Assembly: GCF_039812505.1 (NCBI RefSeq)
Contig: NZ_JBDIAQ010000160.1
Span: forward strand, 1-7,795
From: Intrasporangium_A sp039812505
Lineage (GTDB): Bacteria > Actinomycetota > Actinomycetes > Actinomycetales > Dermatophilaceae
Direction: 5' to 3'
Length of the DNA stretch: 7,795 nt
The translations under genes were made by a program, and so were the position numbers. Positions within the stretch are counted from its first letter, which is position 1; every line of letters begins with the position of its first letter. The notes below the pieces were generated by a model, which did no database searches, had not been told where the DNA came from, and saw only the letters and a program-made list of their open reading frames with translations. This document shows positions 1-6,271 of the stretch, in pieces.

Positions 1-12
1 CCCCCCACCCGA

Positions 13-56
13 GTCGATGTAATAGCGCGGCTCCTGGCCCGCGCCAATACATCGAC
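13..56 (-). terminator. Hairpin downstream of the NirK-like gene, probable terminator
   Basis: Arms at 13-30 and 39-56 form an 18-position stem around an 8-base loop. On the plus strand 16 positions pair (mismatches 22/47 and 24/45). In the minus-strand RNA the 24/45 pair becomes a G-U wobble, so 17 of 18 positions pair, which suggests it acts in the transcript of the minus-strand operon ending at 131. There is no U-tract after the stem, which is usual for actinobacterial terminators. It lies about 75 bases past the stop codon, with the 21-bp repeats in between. A convergent gene beyond the left edge could share it, but that cannot be seen here. Confidence 0.5.
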
Positions 57-130
57 CCGGGCGTCAGTTGTCTCGACCCGAGCGTCAGTCATCTCGACCC
101 GGGCGTCAGGAACCTCGACCCGGGCGTCAG
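52..130. repeat. Four-copy tandem repeat, 21-bp period
   Basis: The 16-bp core TCGACCCGGGCGTCAG occurs at 52-67, 73-88 (one change, GGG to GAG), 94-109 and 115-130. Variable 5-bp spacers (TTGTC, TCATC, GAACC) separate the copies, giving an exact 21-bp period. The array ends one base before the stop codon of the minus-strand copper oxidase gene, and its first copy overlaps the right arm of the hairpin at 13-56. Cores are conserved while spacers vary, so this is not simple recent slippage. A 21-bp period is two helical turns, which would place all cores on one DNA face. Function is unknown; a binding array or an intergenic repeat family are both possible. Confidence 0.9.
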
Positions 131-2794
131 TTACTTCGTGACCGCGAAGGTGCCCCTGGCCCCGCGCTCAGCGTCGGTCATGATGTGGTTCACGATCGAG
201 TAGTGCCCGGCCGCGGGGAAGGTCAGCTCGACGAAGCCGCCCTGGGCGGGCAGCAGGTCGAGGGCCTGGGAGCCGCCGGAGTGGTAGTCGGGCGGGTCGA
301 GCGGGCCGCGGCCGTCCTTGAGCAGGTAGGTGCCCTCCTTGTAGACGGTGTCGAACTGGGTGCCGACGACGTGGAAGGACAGCGGCCGGTTCGGGCCGAT
401 GTCGAGCACCCAGATGCGCACCCGCTCACCGGCCTTCGCGGCCAGCGGCCGGTCGACGTACTGGTTGACGAAGCCGTTGAACATCAGCGCGTCCGGCTGG
501 TCGGCGGCGACCTTCGCCGCGTTGACCGGGTCGCCCTGAGCGCCGAGGTAGAGCTCGGACTGGCTGAGCACGTACGAGTGGTCGACCTTCGGCAGGCCCG
601 GCGGCTCGATGACGATCGCGCCGGCCATGCCCGCGGCGATGTGGGTCGACATCGGCATCGTCGAGCAGTGGTACAGCCAGATGCCGGAGCGCTTCGCCGT
701 GAACCGGTAGACGAGGGACTGGCCGGGCTGCAGGGTGCGCATCGGCAGGTCGGGCGCGACCTCGCTGGCGTGGAAGTCGACCGAGTGGCCGATGGTGCCC
801 TTGTTGACCAGGGTGACCTCGAAGGTGTCGCCGACCCGCCCGTGCAGGACCGGCCCGATCGAGGTGCCGTTGTAGGTCCACCGGACCTGGCTGACCCCGG
901 GGGCCACCTCGGTCTTGACGTCCTCGGCGGTGAGGGTCACCTTGTGGACCTTCTCGTCGCGCAGCGGCGGCAGCACCGGGTCGTATGCCGTGAAGCCGGC
1001 CGGCCACTGCTTCATGAAGTCGATCGCGGGGCTGGGCCCGGTCGCGTCGGCGTGCGTCATCCCGGGCATCATGGCCCCGCCCGAGCCGCCCCCGCCCGAC
1101 GCGGACCCGGCCGCGCTCGAGCCGGTCACGTCGACCTTGAAGACCATGCCCAGCTGCCGGTGCCCCACGACCGAGCACCAGCCGTCGATGGGCGCGCTGA
1201 CCACCCCGACATCCACGGTTGCCTTCTCGCCGGGGGACAGCCGCGGGCTCTTCGCGCCGTTGGCCAGGACCAGGTCGTGGATGTCCGTCGAGTCGGTGTT
1301 GACCAGGTCGATGACGAGCTTGTCGCCGGCGGGCACGGACACCTGCGCCGGGTGGAAGCGCATGTCCTTTGCCGTGACGGTGACCGTCGTGGTGTGCCCC
1401 GTCGGGGTGACCTGCGCGGCCACCGGGCCCTGACCTGCCGCGGTGGTCAGCCCGGCTGCGGTGGGGTCGAGCCCGACCCCGAGCGTGGCGCCGACCGCGA
1501 TGACCGAGACCGCGGCGATCAGCTGGGGCCGCGACCACGTCCGGGGGGAGGTGTCCACGTGGCGCACGCCCGGGGTCGCCGGCTGCTTCTCGAGGGCCCG
1601 CTTCGCCTTGACCGAGGCGATGATCCCGCGCAGCAGCACGGGGATCGACACCGCCAGCGCCACCAGGGTCACGACCGACAGGACGACCCGGACCAGGCTC
1701 GGCACCGGCAGCAGGCACAGGGCCAGCCCGAGGTTGGCGACCGCGACGCGCCAGGTGCTCCACCGGTCCAGCTCGGCCATCCCGGCGCGCAGCACGGACG
1801 GGCCGCCGCCGATGACCACGGGCAGCAGGTAGCTCAGCGCCCCGAGCAGCACCTGCAGGGCGAAGCCGACGACGAAGATCGTCGTCAGGATGCCGTAGTG
1901 GTCGGACAGGGCCGCCCAGGAGCCGCGCGTGGCGAGCGAGAACGCCATGAGGCCGAGACCGATCGGCAGCCAGACCAGCCCCGCTCCGGCGGACATGGTC
2001 GGGAACGCGGCCGGCGGACGCTGCCGGGCCGAGGTCAGGATCGGCCGGTAGACCCAGAGGGTGCCCACGAGGTAGGCGACGATGCCGGCCGCGCCGAGCA
2101 CCTCCGAGCCGAGCAGCGGGCCGCCGATGGCCAGCAGGAGCCCGACCCCGAGGATCGGCAGCGCGTGCGTCGAGGCGGACTCGGCGTTGGGCGCCATCCG
2201 GGTGCGCAGCATCGTGGGCCACAGCGTGACGAGCGTGCCGAGCACGGTCAGCCCGATCCAGCCGAGCAGGTTGGTCATGGTGTGCGCCACGAGCAGCCGC
2301 CCGTGCCAGGGCTCGGCCAGCCCACGGGCGAGCAGCACCCCGAACAGCGCCCCGACCGGCAGCAGCAGGGCGGCGACGATGTAGTAGCGCACCGTGATCC
2401 GGAACCGCCCGGGCAGGGCGGCCCGCAGCCGCCGCACGAGCATGACCGCGTGCCAGAGCACCGCGCCCGAGATGAGCGTGCCGCCGGCGATCGTCAGCGG
2501 CCAGATCGCGGTCGGCACGCCGACGAAGACGGCGATCGCACCGACGTGGAAGATGCCCAGCCGGATCGACTGGACACGCCGCTCCTCGAACCCGGCCCGG
2601 GTCTTCAGCAGCGCGTCGGTGAAGTGCACGCTCCACACCATCGCCGAGTGGGTCACCGCGCCGAGCACGACGAGATGGACCATCAGCCACCGCGAGGACG
2701 CGAAGAACGGGTGTACCAGGCTCACGACGAGCGCGACGAGGAGCCAGATCAGGACGGGCCGGTCGCGCATGAACCACGATCCGCGGGAGTTCAT
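131..2794 (-). CDS. Membrane-anchored NirK-like multicopper oxidase with an extra cupredoxin domain
   Basis: Predicted 887-residue protein. Residues 13-390 hold about 12 membrane segments and 423-440 another, with many His (40, 49, 57, 83, 115, 171), like NnrS-type heme membrane folds. Residues 468-556 form a plastocyanin-like domain with a complete type 1 copper set H506, C540, H545, M550. After a Gly/Ser/Met-rich linker (556-585), residues 610-887 form a two-domain copper nitrite-reductase-like unit: type 1 ligands H670, C710, H718, M723; type 2 ligands H675, H709, H870; catalytic-type D673 and H808. The C-to-H spacing (C710/H718) matches AniA-type NirK. The HCH motif of laccases is absent. 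Known family chemistry is nitrite to nitric oxide outside the membrane; activity here is inferred. The ATG overlaps the upstream stop (ATGA), with GGAG six bases before it. Actinobacterial homologues are often called simply multicopper oxidase. Confidence 0.9.
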   Translation of the reverse strand: MNSRGSWFMRDRPVLIWLLVALVVSLVHPFFASSRWLMVHLVVLGAVTHSAMVWSVHFTDALLKTRAGFEERRVQSIRLGIFHVGAIAVFVGVPTAIWPLTIAGGTLISGAVLWHAVMLVRRLRAALPGRFRITVRYYIVAALLLPVGALFGVLLARGLAEPWHGRLLVAHTMTNLLGWIGLTVLGTLVTLWPTMLRTRMAPNAESASTHALPILGVGLLLAIGGPLLGSEVLGAAGIVAYLVGTLWVYRPILTSARQRPPAAFPTMSAGAGLVWLPIGLGLMAFSLATRGSWAALSDHYGILTTIFVVGFALQVLLGALSYLLPVVIGGGPSVLRAGMAELDRWSTWRVAVANLGLALCLLPVPSLVRVVLSVVTLVALAVSIPVLLRGIIASVKAKRALEKQPATPGVRHVDTSPRTWSRPQLIAAVSVIAVGATLGVGLDPTAAGLTTAAGQGPVAAQVTPTGHTTTVTVTAKDMRFHPAQVSVPAGDKLVIDLVNTDSTDIHDLVLANGAKSPRLSPGEKATVDVGVVSAPIDGWCSVVGHRQLGMVFKVDVTGSSAAGSASGGGGSGGAMMPGMTHADATGPSPAIDFMKQWPAGFTAYDPVLPPLRDEKVHKVTLTAEDVKTEVAPGVSQVRWTYNGTSIGPVLHGRVGDTFEVTLVNKGTIGHSVDFHASEVAPDLPMRTLQPGQSLVYRFTAKRSGIWLYHCSTMPMSTHIAAGMAGAIVIEPPGLPKVDHSYVLSQSELYLGAQGDPVNAAKVAADQPDALMFNGFVNQYVDRPLAAKAGERVRIWVLDIGPNRPLSFHVVGTQFDTVYKEGTYLLKDGRGPLDPPDYHSGGSQALDLLPAQGGFVELTFPAAGHYSIVNHIMTDAERGARGTFAVTK

Positions 2795-3966
2795 GACGGT
2801 CTCCGGGTCGAAGGGGTGAGGGGTATGCCGCTGGGCTGCGTCCCAGCCGCTCGCGCGCTCGCGCGCCGGCCGGCCGGAGCCTTCCGCCGCGGCGGGCCGG
2901 CCACGCTGGAGCCGATCGCGACGAGGAAGAACAGCAGCAGGGCGGCCACGTTGATCACCGAGCCGACCTGCCAGACCGGGTAGCGGCCGGCGACGTCACC
3001 GACGATCACGCGCAGCACCAGTCCGACGTGCATGAGCACCAGCGGCCCCCACATCACGGCCCGGTAGGGCAGCGGGCGGCGCAGCACGGCCGGCAGGATC
3101 ACCGGGGCGTGCGCCATGACCATCGAGATCGCGAAGCCGAGCATGACCGAGTGCACGACCAGGTCGTAGGAGGCCCCCTCGGTCTGCGCGCCGCCGACGA
3201 GCCAGGCGAGCGCGGCGATGAAGAGCCAGACGTAGCCGCCGAGCAGGGCCGCCGCGCTGAAGCGGGGCAGCCCGGTCGCCCGGATCGTCTTGCGGGCCAC
3301 GTCGTGCCGCACCAGCCACACCACCAGCGAGGCGGTCACCAGCCCGGTCAGCCGCGCCCCGACGTCGGGCCAGACCAGGGTCGCCACCAGGGTCATGGTC
3401 AGCGCCCCGGCGTGCAGGACCAGGGTGCGCCCGCCGGTGCTCGGCATGGCGAGCCGGGCCAGCTCGACCCGCTCGGCGCAGATGGTCAGCACGACGAAGC
3501 CGACGAGCCAGGGCATCAGCCACGGGATACCGACCTTGAGCCAGAGGAGCGTGGCGATGGCCAGGTGCACGGCTCCGAGCAGCTCGACGATCACGACGTC
3601 GTCGTGGTTGCGCCGCCACAGGGCCGCGTAGACGGCGACGAAGGCCACCGCTCCGTCGAGCAGCAGCAGCTGGCCGAGGGCGAGCGGTGCGGGGGTGAGC
3701 AGCAGGATCCCGCCGAGGCCGAGCAGCAGCGGGGCGGCATACCCGAGCGGGTGACGCAGCGCGACGGCCCGCTCCATGGCGATCAGCGTGCCCAGGAACC
3801 CGCCGACCATGAGCATCCCGTGCAGGTCGGCCAGGCGGTCCGCCGAGACCGGGGCCCCGACGCCGACGAGCAGGAGGGCGGCATCGACCCCGGCCAGCAT
3901 CGCGATGCCGGCGGGGACGAGGAAGACGGCGCGGGAGAGGGTCTGGCGGGCGCCATCATTTTTCAC
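2791..3966 (-). CDS. 12-TM NnrS-like membrane protein, operon partner of the NirK-like oxidase
   Basis: Predicted 391-residue, strongly hydrophobic protein with about 12 membrane segments (roughly 12-36, 48-70, 75-92, 95-117, 125-143, 148-165, 181-199, 204-220, 240-258, 270-295, 301-322, 331-352) and a basic 39-residue tail. Histidines in membrane segments (H49 in LHGMLMVGG, H272 in VVHSVMLGF, H286 in MAHAP, H313) resemble NnrS and heme-copper-oxidase subunit I-like folds; NnrS is a heme/copper membrane protein linked to nitric oxide stress. Assignment is from general pattern, so NnrS-like is tentative. I chose GTG at 3966: a promoter-like element ends 7 bases upstream, suggesting a leaderless mRNA, and hydrophobic sequence starts soon after. 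A GTG at 4053 in the same frame would add 29 Arg-rich residues, has no Shine-Dalgarno and lies upstream of that promoter. Its stop overlaps the next ATG. Confidence 0.8.
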   Translation of the reverse strand: MKNDGARQTLSRAVFLVPAGIAMLAGVDAALLLVGVGAPVSADRLADLHGMLMVGGFLGTLIAMERAVALRHPLGYAAPLLLGLGGILLLTPAPLALGQLLLLDGAVAFVAVYAALWRRNHDDVVIVELLGAVHLAIATLLWLKVGIPWLMPWLVGFVVLTICAERVELARLAMPSTGGRTLVLHAGALTMTLVATLVWPDVGARLTGLVTASLVVWLVRHDVARKTIRATGLPRFSAAALLGGYVWLFIAALAWLVGGAQTEGASYDLVVHSVMLGFAISMVMAHAPVILPAVLRRPLPYRAVMWGPLVLMHVGLVLRVIVGDVAGRYPVWQVGSVINVAALLLFFLVAIGSSVAGPPRRKAPAGRRASARAAGTQPSGIPLTPSTRRPS

Positions 3967-3973
3967 GGTGCCA

Positions 3974-4002
3974 ACTGTAGATAACGTGTGCCGCCCCGCC
4001 AA
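3974..4002 (-). promoter_or_regulatory. Promoter-like element for the minus-strand operon, implying a leaderless start
   Basis: On the minus strand, TTGGCG (3997-4002) and TACAGT (3974-3979) are separated by exactly 17 bases. Each matches the sigma-70-type consensus at 4 of 6 positions, including the key T, A and final T of the -10 box. Seven bases separate the -10 box from GTG at 3966, so transcription would begin at or one base before the start codon. No Shine-Dalgarno-like run is present there. Leaderless genes are common in actinobacteria. The -10 overlaps CTACAG, which also occurs in both operators at 4114-4145. Confidence 0.5.
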
Positions 4003-4085
4003 ACCTGCTGTCCGGCGGCGGCGCAGGCGATGACACCAGAAGGCGAACAGCACCGAACGTGCTCGGACGACGCTACCGAAGCGAC

Positions 4086-4114
4086 TTGTTTTCTCACGGC
4101 ACTTCCCGTATAAA
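4086..4114 (+). promoter_or_regulatory. Promoter for the cytochrome b / molybdopterin gene
   Basis: TTGTTT at 4086-4091 and TATAAA at 4109-4114 are separated by exactly 17 bases, an unusually good, AT-rich core promoter in such GC-rich DNA. The -10 box matches TATAAT at 5 of 6 positions. Transcription would start near 4120-4122, giving a leader of about 57 bases before ATG 4178. The last A of the -10 box is the first base of the tandem operator pair, so an operator-bound protein should block this promoter. Confidence 0.7.
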
Positions 4115-4145
4115 CTACAGCAGGTAGTAACTACAGCGTGTAGTA
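4114..4145. promoter_or_regulatory. Two tandem 16-bp operators, ACTACA-N3-TGTAGT type
   Basis: ACTACAGCAGGTAGTA (4114-4129) is followed without a gap by ACTACAGCGTGTAGTA (4130-4145), differing only at two central bases. The second contains a perfect inverted repeat ACTACA-GCG-TGTAGT (4130-4144); the first is the same palindrome with one mismatch. The pair covers the end of the -10 box, the expected start site and the early leader, the classic position of repressor sites. The TACA/TGTA half-sites resemble operators of the BlaI/MecI/CopY winged-helix family, where staphylococcal and CopY sites have a 2-base centre rather than 3. No such regulator is encoded in the window, so its identity is inference. 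Confidence 0.75.
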
Positions 4146-4177
4146 GAGACTATCCCAGCGCCGATCCCGAGGACACC

Positions 4178-5701
4178 ATGACCGACTTCGACTTCCCTGC
4201 CTGGCTGCGCGTCACCCACCTGGTCAACTTCTTCCTCATCGGGCTGCTGCTGCGGTCCGGGTGGCAGATCATCGCCACGCACCCACGGCTCTACTGGCGC
4301 AGCGACTGCGGGCCGGGGACCGAGTGGGTGAAGTTCACCAAGCGGGTGGTCCCGCCGGAGGAGGGCGCCTACACCGCGCACGACGACGAGCTGGAGCCGC
4401 CCAGCTGGCTCACCCTGCCGGGCGGCCGCAACCCCGGGCTCGGCCGGCACTGGCACGGCTTCTTCACCGTGGCCTGGGTGCTCAACGGCCTGGTCTACGT
4501 CGGGCTGCTGTTCGCCACGGGCGAGTGGCGGCGCATCGTGCCGACGTCGTGGGACGTCTTCCCCGAGGCCTGGGAGTCGATGAAGATCTACGCCGGGTTC
4601 GGGGTGCCCTCGATCGATCACTTCACGCCCTACGACGCGCTGCAGCAGCTCACCTACTTCGCCGTCGTCTTCGTCGTCGCCCCGCTCATGATGGTGACCG
4701 GGCCGGTCATGTCGCCGGCCGTCAGCAGCCGGTTCCCTTGGTACCCCAAGCTGTTCGGTGGCCGTCAGGCGGCCCGCTCCATCCACTTCATCGGGATGGT
4801 CATCCTGTCGGTCTTCATCGTCGGGCATGTCGCGCTCGTCTTCATCACCCACTTCGAGCACAACGTCACGAACATGGTCCTCGGCGAGTACGACCCGGCG
4901 CGGGTCGCGCAGGCCACCACGGTCATGCTCACCACGATCGCCCTCGTGCTGGTCGCCTGGGTCGCGCTCAGCTACCTCAGCATCCGTAACCGCCGGGGCA
5001 GCCAGAAGCTGCTGTATGCCTCGCTCGAGCCGTTCCGCAGGCTGACGATCAACCGGTTCGCCCCGCGCAACCGCAAGGCCCAGCCGTACACGGAGAAGGA
5101 CATCTCGCCGTACCACTGGACCAACGGGCGTCACCCCGAGCCGGACGAGTCCCCGGAGTGGCACGAGCTGGCCGCGAACGACTTCCGTGACTACGTCCTC
5201 GAGATCGGCCCGTCCGACGACCCGGACCGGATCGTCCGGGTGCCGTTCGAGCGGATCAAGGCCCTGCCGCAGCACGAGCAGATCGTCGCGCACGCCTGCA
5301 TGCAGGGCTGGACCGGCATCGCGAAGTGGAAGGGACCCAACGTCATGGACGTCATGGCCCTGGCCGGCCCGCCACCGGCCGACGCGAAGTACCTGCTCGT
5401 GACCTCGTTCGGCCTGGCCCAGCACATGAGCGACGGGCGGCCGCCAGAGCCGTTCTACTCGTGCATCCCGATCGGGGACTGCCGTGAGGACGAGTCGATC
5501 TTCGCCTGGTCGATGAACGACAAGCCACTGCCGTGGACGTTCGGTGCACCGCTGCGGCTCCGGGTCGAGTCCTACGTGGGCTACAAGATGGTCAAGTACA
5601 TCCGCTCCCTGGAGTGGATCGCCGACTACAGCGGCATCCAGGACGGCATGGGCGGCACCCGCGAGGACTCCGGCTACCAGGTGGTCAACGCCCGGATCTG
5701 A
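4178..5701 (+). CDS. Cytochrome b561-type membrane domain fused to a sulfite-oxidase/MsrP-family molybdopterin domain
   Basis: Predicted 507-residue protein. Residues 11-268 hold about five membrane segments (11-31, 91-113, 155-180, 200-225, 246-268). Candidate heme-b ligands are H14, H91 or H93, H203 and H217, in the pattern of di-heme cytochrome b561 / Ni-hydrogenase-type subunits. Residues 310-507 resemble the sulfite oxidase fold: C374 in HACMQGW is the expected molybdenum-ligating cysteine, and GAPLRLRVE (456-464) with GYKMVKYI (468-475) matches the family's cofactor-binding end. It looks like an MsrP-like catalytic part and an MsrQ-like heme part in one chain, passing electrons between quinone and the Mo centre. 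The substrate (sulfite, sulfoxide, other) is not determinable. There is no Tat signal. ATG at 4178 has GAGG five bases upstream. Expression is probably controlled by the tandem operators at 4114-4145. Confidence 0.88.
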   Translation: MTDFDFPAWLRVTHLVNFFLIGLLLRSGWQIIATHPRLYWRSDCGPGTEWVKFTKRVVPPEEGAYTAHDDELEPPSWLTLPGGRNPGLGRHWHGFFTVAWVLNGLVYVGLLFATGEWRRIVPTSWDVFPEAWESMKIYAGFGVPSIDHFTPYDALQQLTYFAVVFVVAPLMMVTGPVMSPAVSSRFPWYPKLFGGRQAARSIHFIGMVILSVFIVGHVALVFITHFEHNVTNMVLGEYDPARVAQATTVMLTTIALVLVAWVALSYLSIRNRRGSQKLLYASLEPFRRLTINRFAPRNRKAQPYTEKDISPYHWTNGRHPEPDESPEWHELAANDFRDYVLEIGPSDDPDRIVRVPFERIKALPQHEQIVAHACMQGWTGIAKWKGPNVMDVMALAGPPPADAKYLLVTSFGLAQHMSDGRPPEPFYSCIPIGDCREDESIFAWSMNDKPLPWTFGAPLRLRVESYVGYKMVKYIRSLEWIADYSGIQDGMGGTREDSGYQVVNARI

Positions 5702-5848
5702 CCGGGCGGCTGGGGCCGGACGGCTGGGGCCGGACAGTGGACACCGTCGTCGGACCGCGCCGCCGGTGCGAGAGACTCGACCGGCAGACTCCCTGCCGGC
5801 GGTGGTGCCACCAGCCGGGCCGGGGATCCCGACGCGAAGGAGCACAGC
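5702..5848. other. Intergenic gap with a 14-bp tandem duplication and a GC hairpin
   Basis: CGGCTGGGGCCGGA is perfectly duplicated head-to-tail at 5707-5720 and 5721-5734, just after the stop of the Mo gene. Farther on, CCGGCAG and CTGCCGG (5781-5787 and 5793-5799) form a perfect 7-bp stem with a 5-base loop, followed by a second small inverted repeat, GGTGGTGCCACC (5801-5812). The hairpin may end or attenuate the transcript, but no T-run follows. I found no convincing promoter for the next gene here, so co-transcription with the Mo gene remains possible. Confidence 0.5.
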
Positions 5849-6223
5849 ATGTCCCTGGCGACCTCGGCCGTCGAGCGCCTGTCCCGCCTCGCCCTGGGTA
5901 CGGCGTTCGCCTGGCTCGGCTACGACGCGGCGACCAACCCGGGTGGGCGGGTCCAGCTCGCCGCAGGGCTCGGCGTGCCCAGCCCCGAGGCGGCCGTCCG
6001 CCTCAACGGCGGGGCGATGGTCGCCGGGGGTGCCGCCCTGGCGCTGGGTGTGCTGCCCCGGGCGGCGGCCCTCGGGCTGGTCGCCTCCCTGGTCCCGACC
6101 ACGATCGCCGGCCACGCCTTCTGGAAGGTCGAGGACCCGAAGACCCGTGCAGCGCAGCGGGTCCAGGTGCTGAAGAACATCGGCCTGGCCGGTGGGCTGC
6201 TCGCGGTCGCGGCGCGCCGCTGA
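5849..6223 (+). CDS. Small DoxX-family membrane protein
   Basis: Predicted 124-residue integral membrane protein with about four hydrophobic segments (roughly 11-28, 52-69, 71-88 and 108-121). The pattern RLNGGAMVAGG (51-61), then PTTIAGHAFW (83-92), an acidic/basic stretch and LKNIGLAGGLL (108-118) is typical of actinobacterial DoxX-like proteins. Length is normal for the family, so it appears intact. DoxX proteins are four-helix membrane proteins linked in different organisms to terminal oxidases or thiol/redox homeostasis; the exact role of this one cannot be told. ATG at 5849 is preceded by AAGGAG (5837-5842) six bases upstream, the clearest ribosome-binding site in the window. It follows the Mo/heme gene after 147 bp and precedes the HTH gene by 48 bp, in the same direction. 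Confidence 0.85.
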   Translation: MSLATSAVERLSRLALGTAFAWLGYDAATNPGGRVQLAAGLGVPSPEAAVRLNGGAMVAGGAALALGVLPRAAALGLVASLVPTTIAGHAFWKVEDPKTRAAQRVQVLKNIGLAGGLLAVAARR

Positions 6224-6271
6224 GCCGCGACCCGGGAGGCCGGAGGCGGAGACCTGACCGAGCGCACGGCG

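Noticed and set aside
131..2794. Laccase-type (trinuclear copper) assignment
   Set aside because: The HCH motif and paired HxH motifs of laccases are missing, while all NirK type 1, type 2 and catalytic residues are present.
2830..2880. Dense GC palindromes (GCTGGG...CCCAGC, GGCCGGCC) near the end of the NnrS-like gene
   Set aside because: They lie in the Arg/Ala-rich coding tail and are readily explained by its codon composition; the ATGA coupling argues against a terminator there.
68..2983. Very long plus-strand open frame antisense to the copper oxidase
   Set aside because: The translation is Arg/Gly/Asp/His-rich with no domain, runs through the tandem repeats and past the end of the oxidase gene. 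It is the usual shadow of a high-GC gene with G/C third positions.
3967..4053. 29-residue N-terminal extension of the NnrS-like protein from GTG 4053
   Set aside because: It has no Shine-Dalgarno, an Arg-rich non-membrane sequence, and a promoter-like element lying between it and the preferred start.
3967..4177. FNR/CRP-type or NsrR-type box in the divergent promoter region
   Set aside because: I looked because of the nitrogen-oxide theme, but found no symmetric TTGAT/ATCAA, TGTGA/TCACA or NsrR-like inverted repeat; only the ACTACA/TGTAGT operators stand out.
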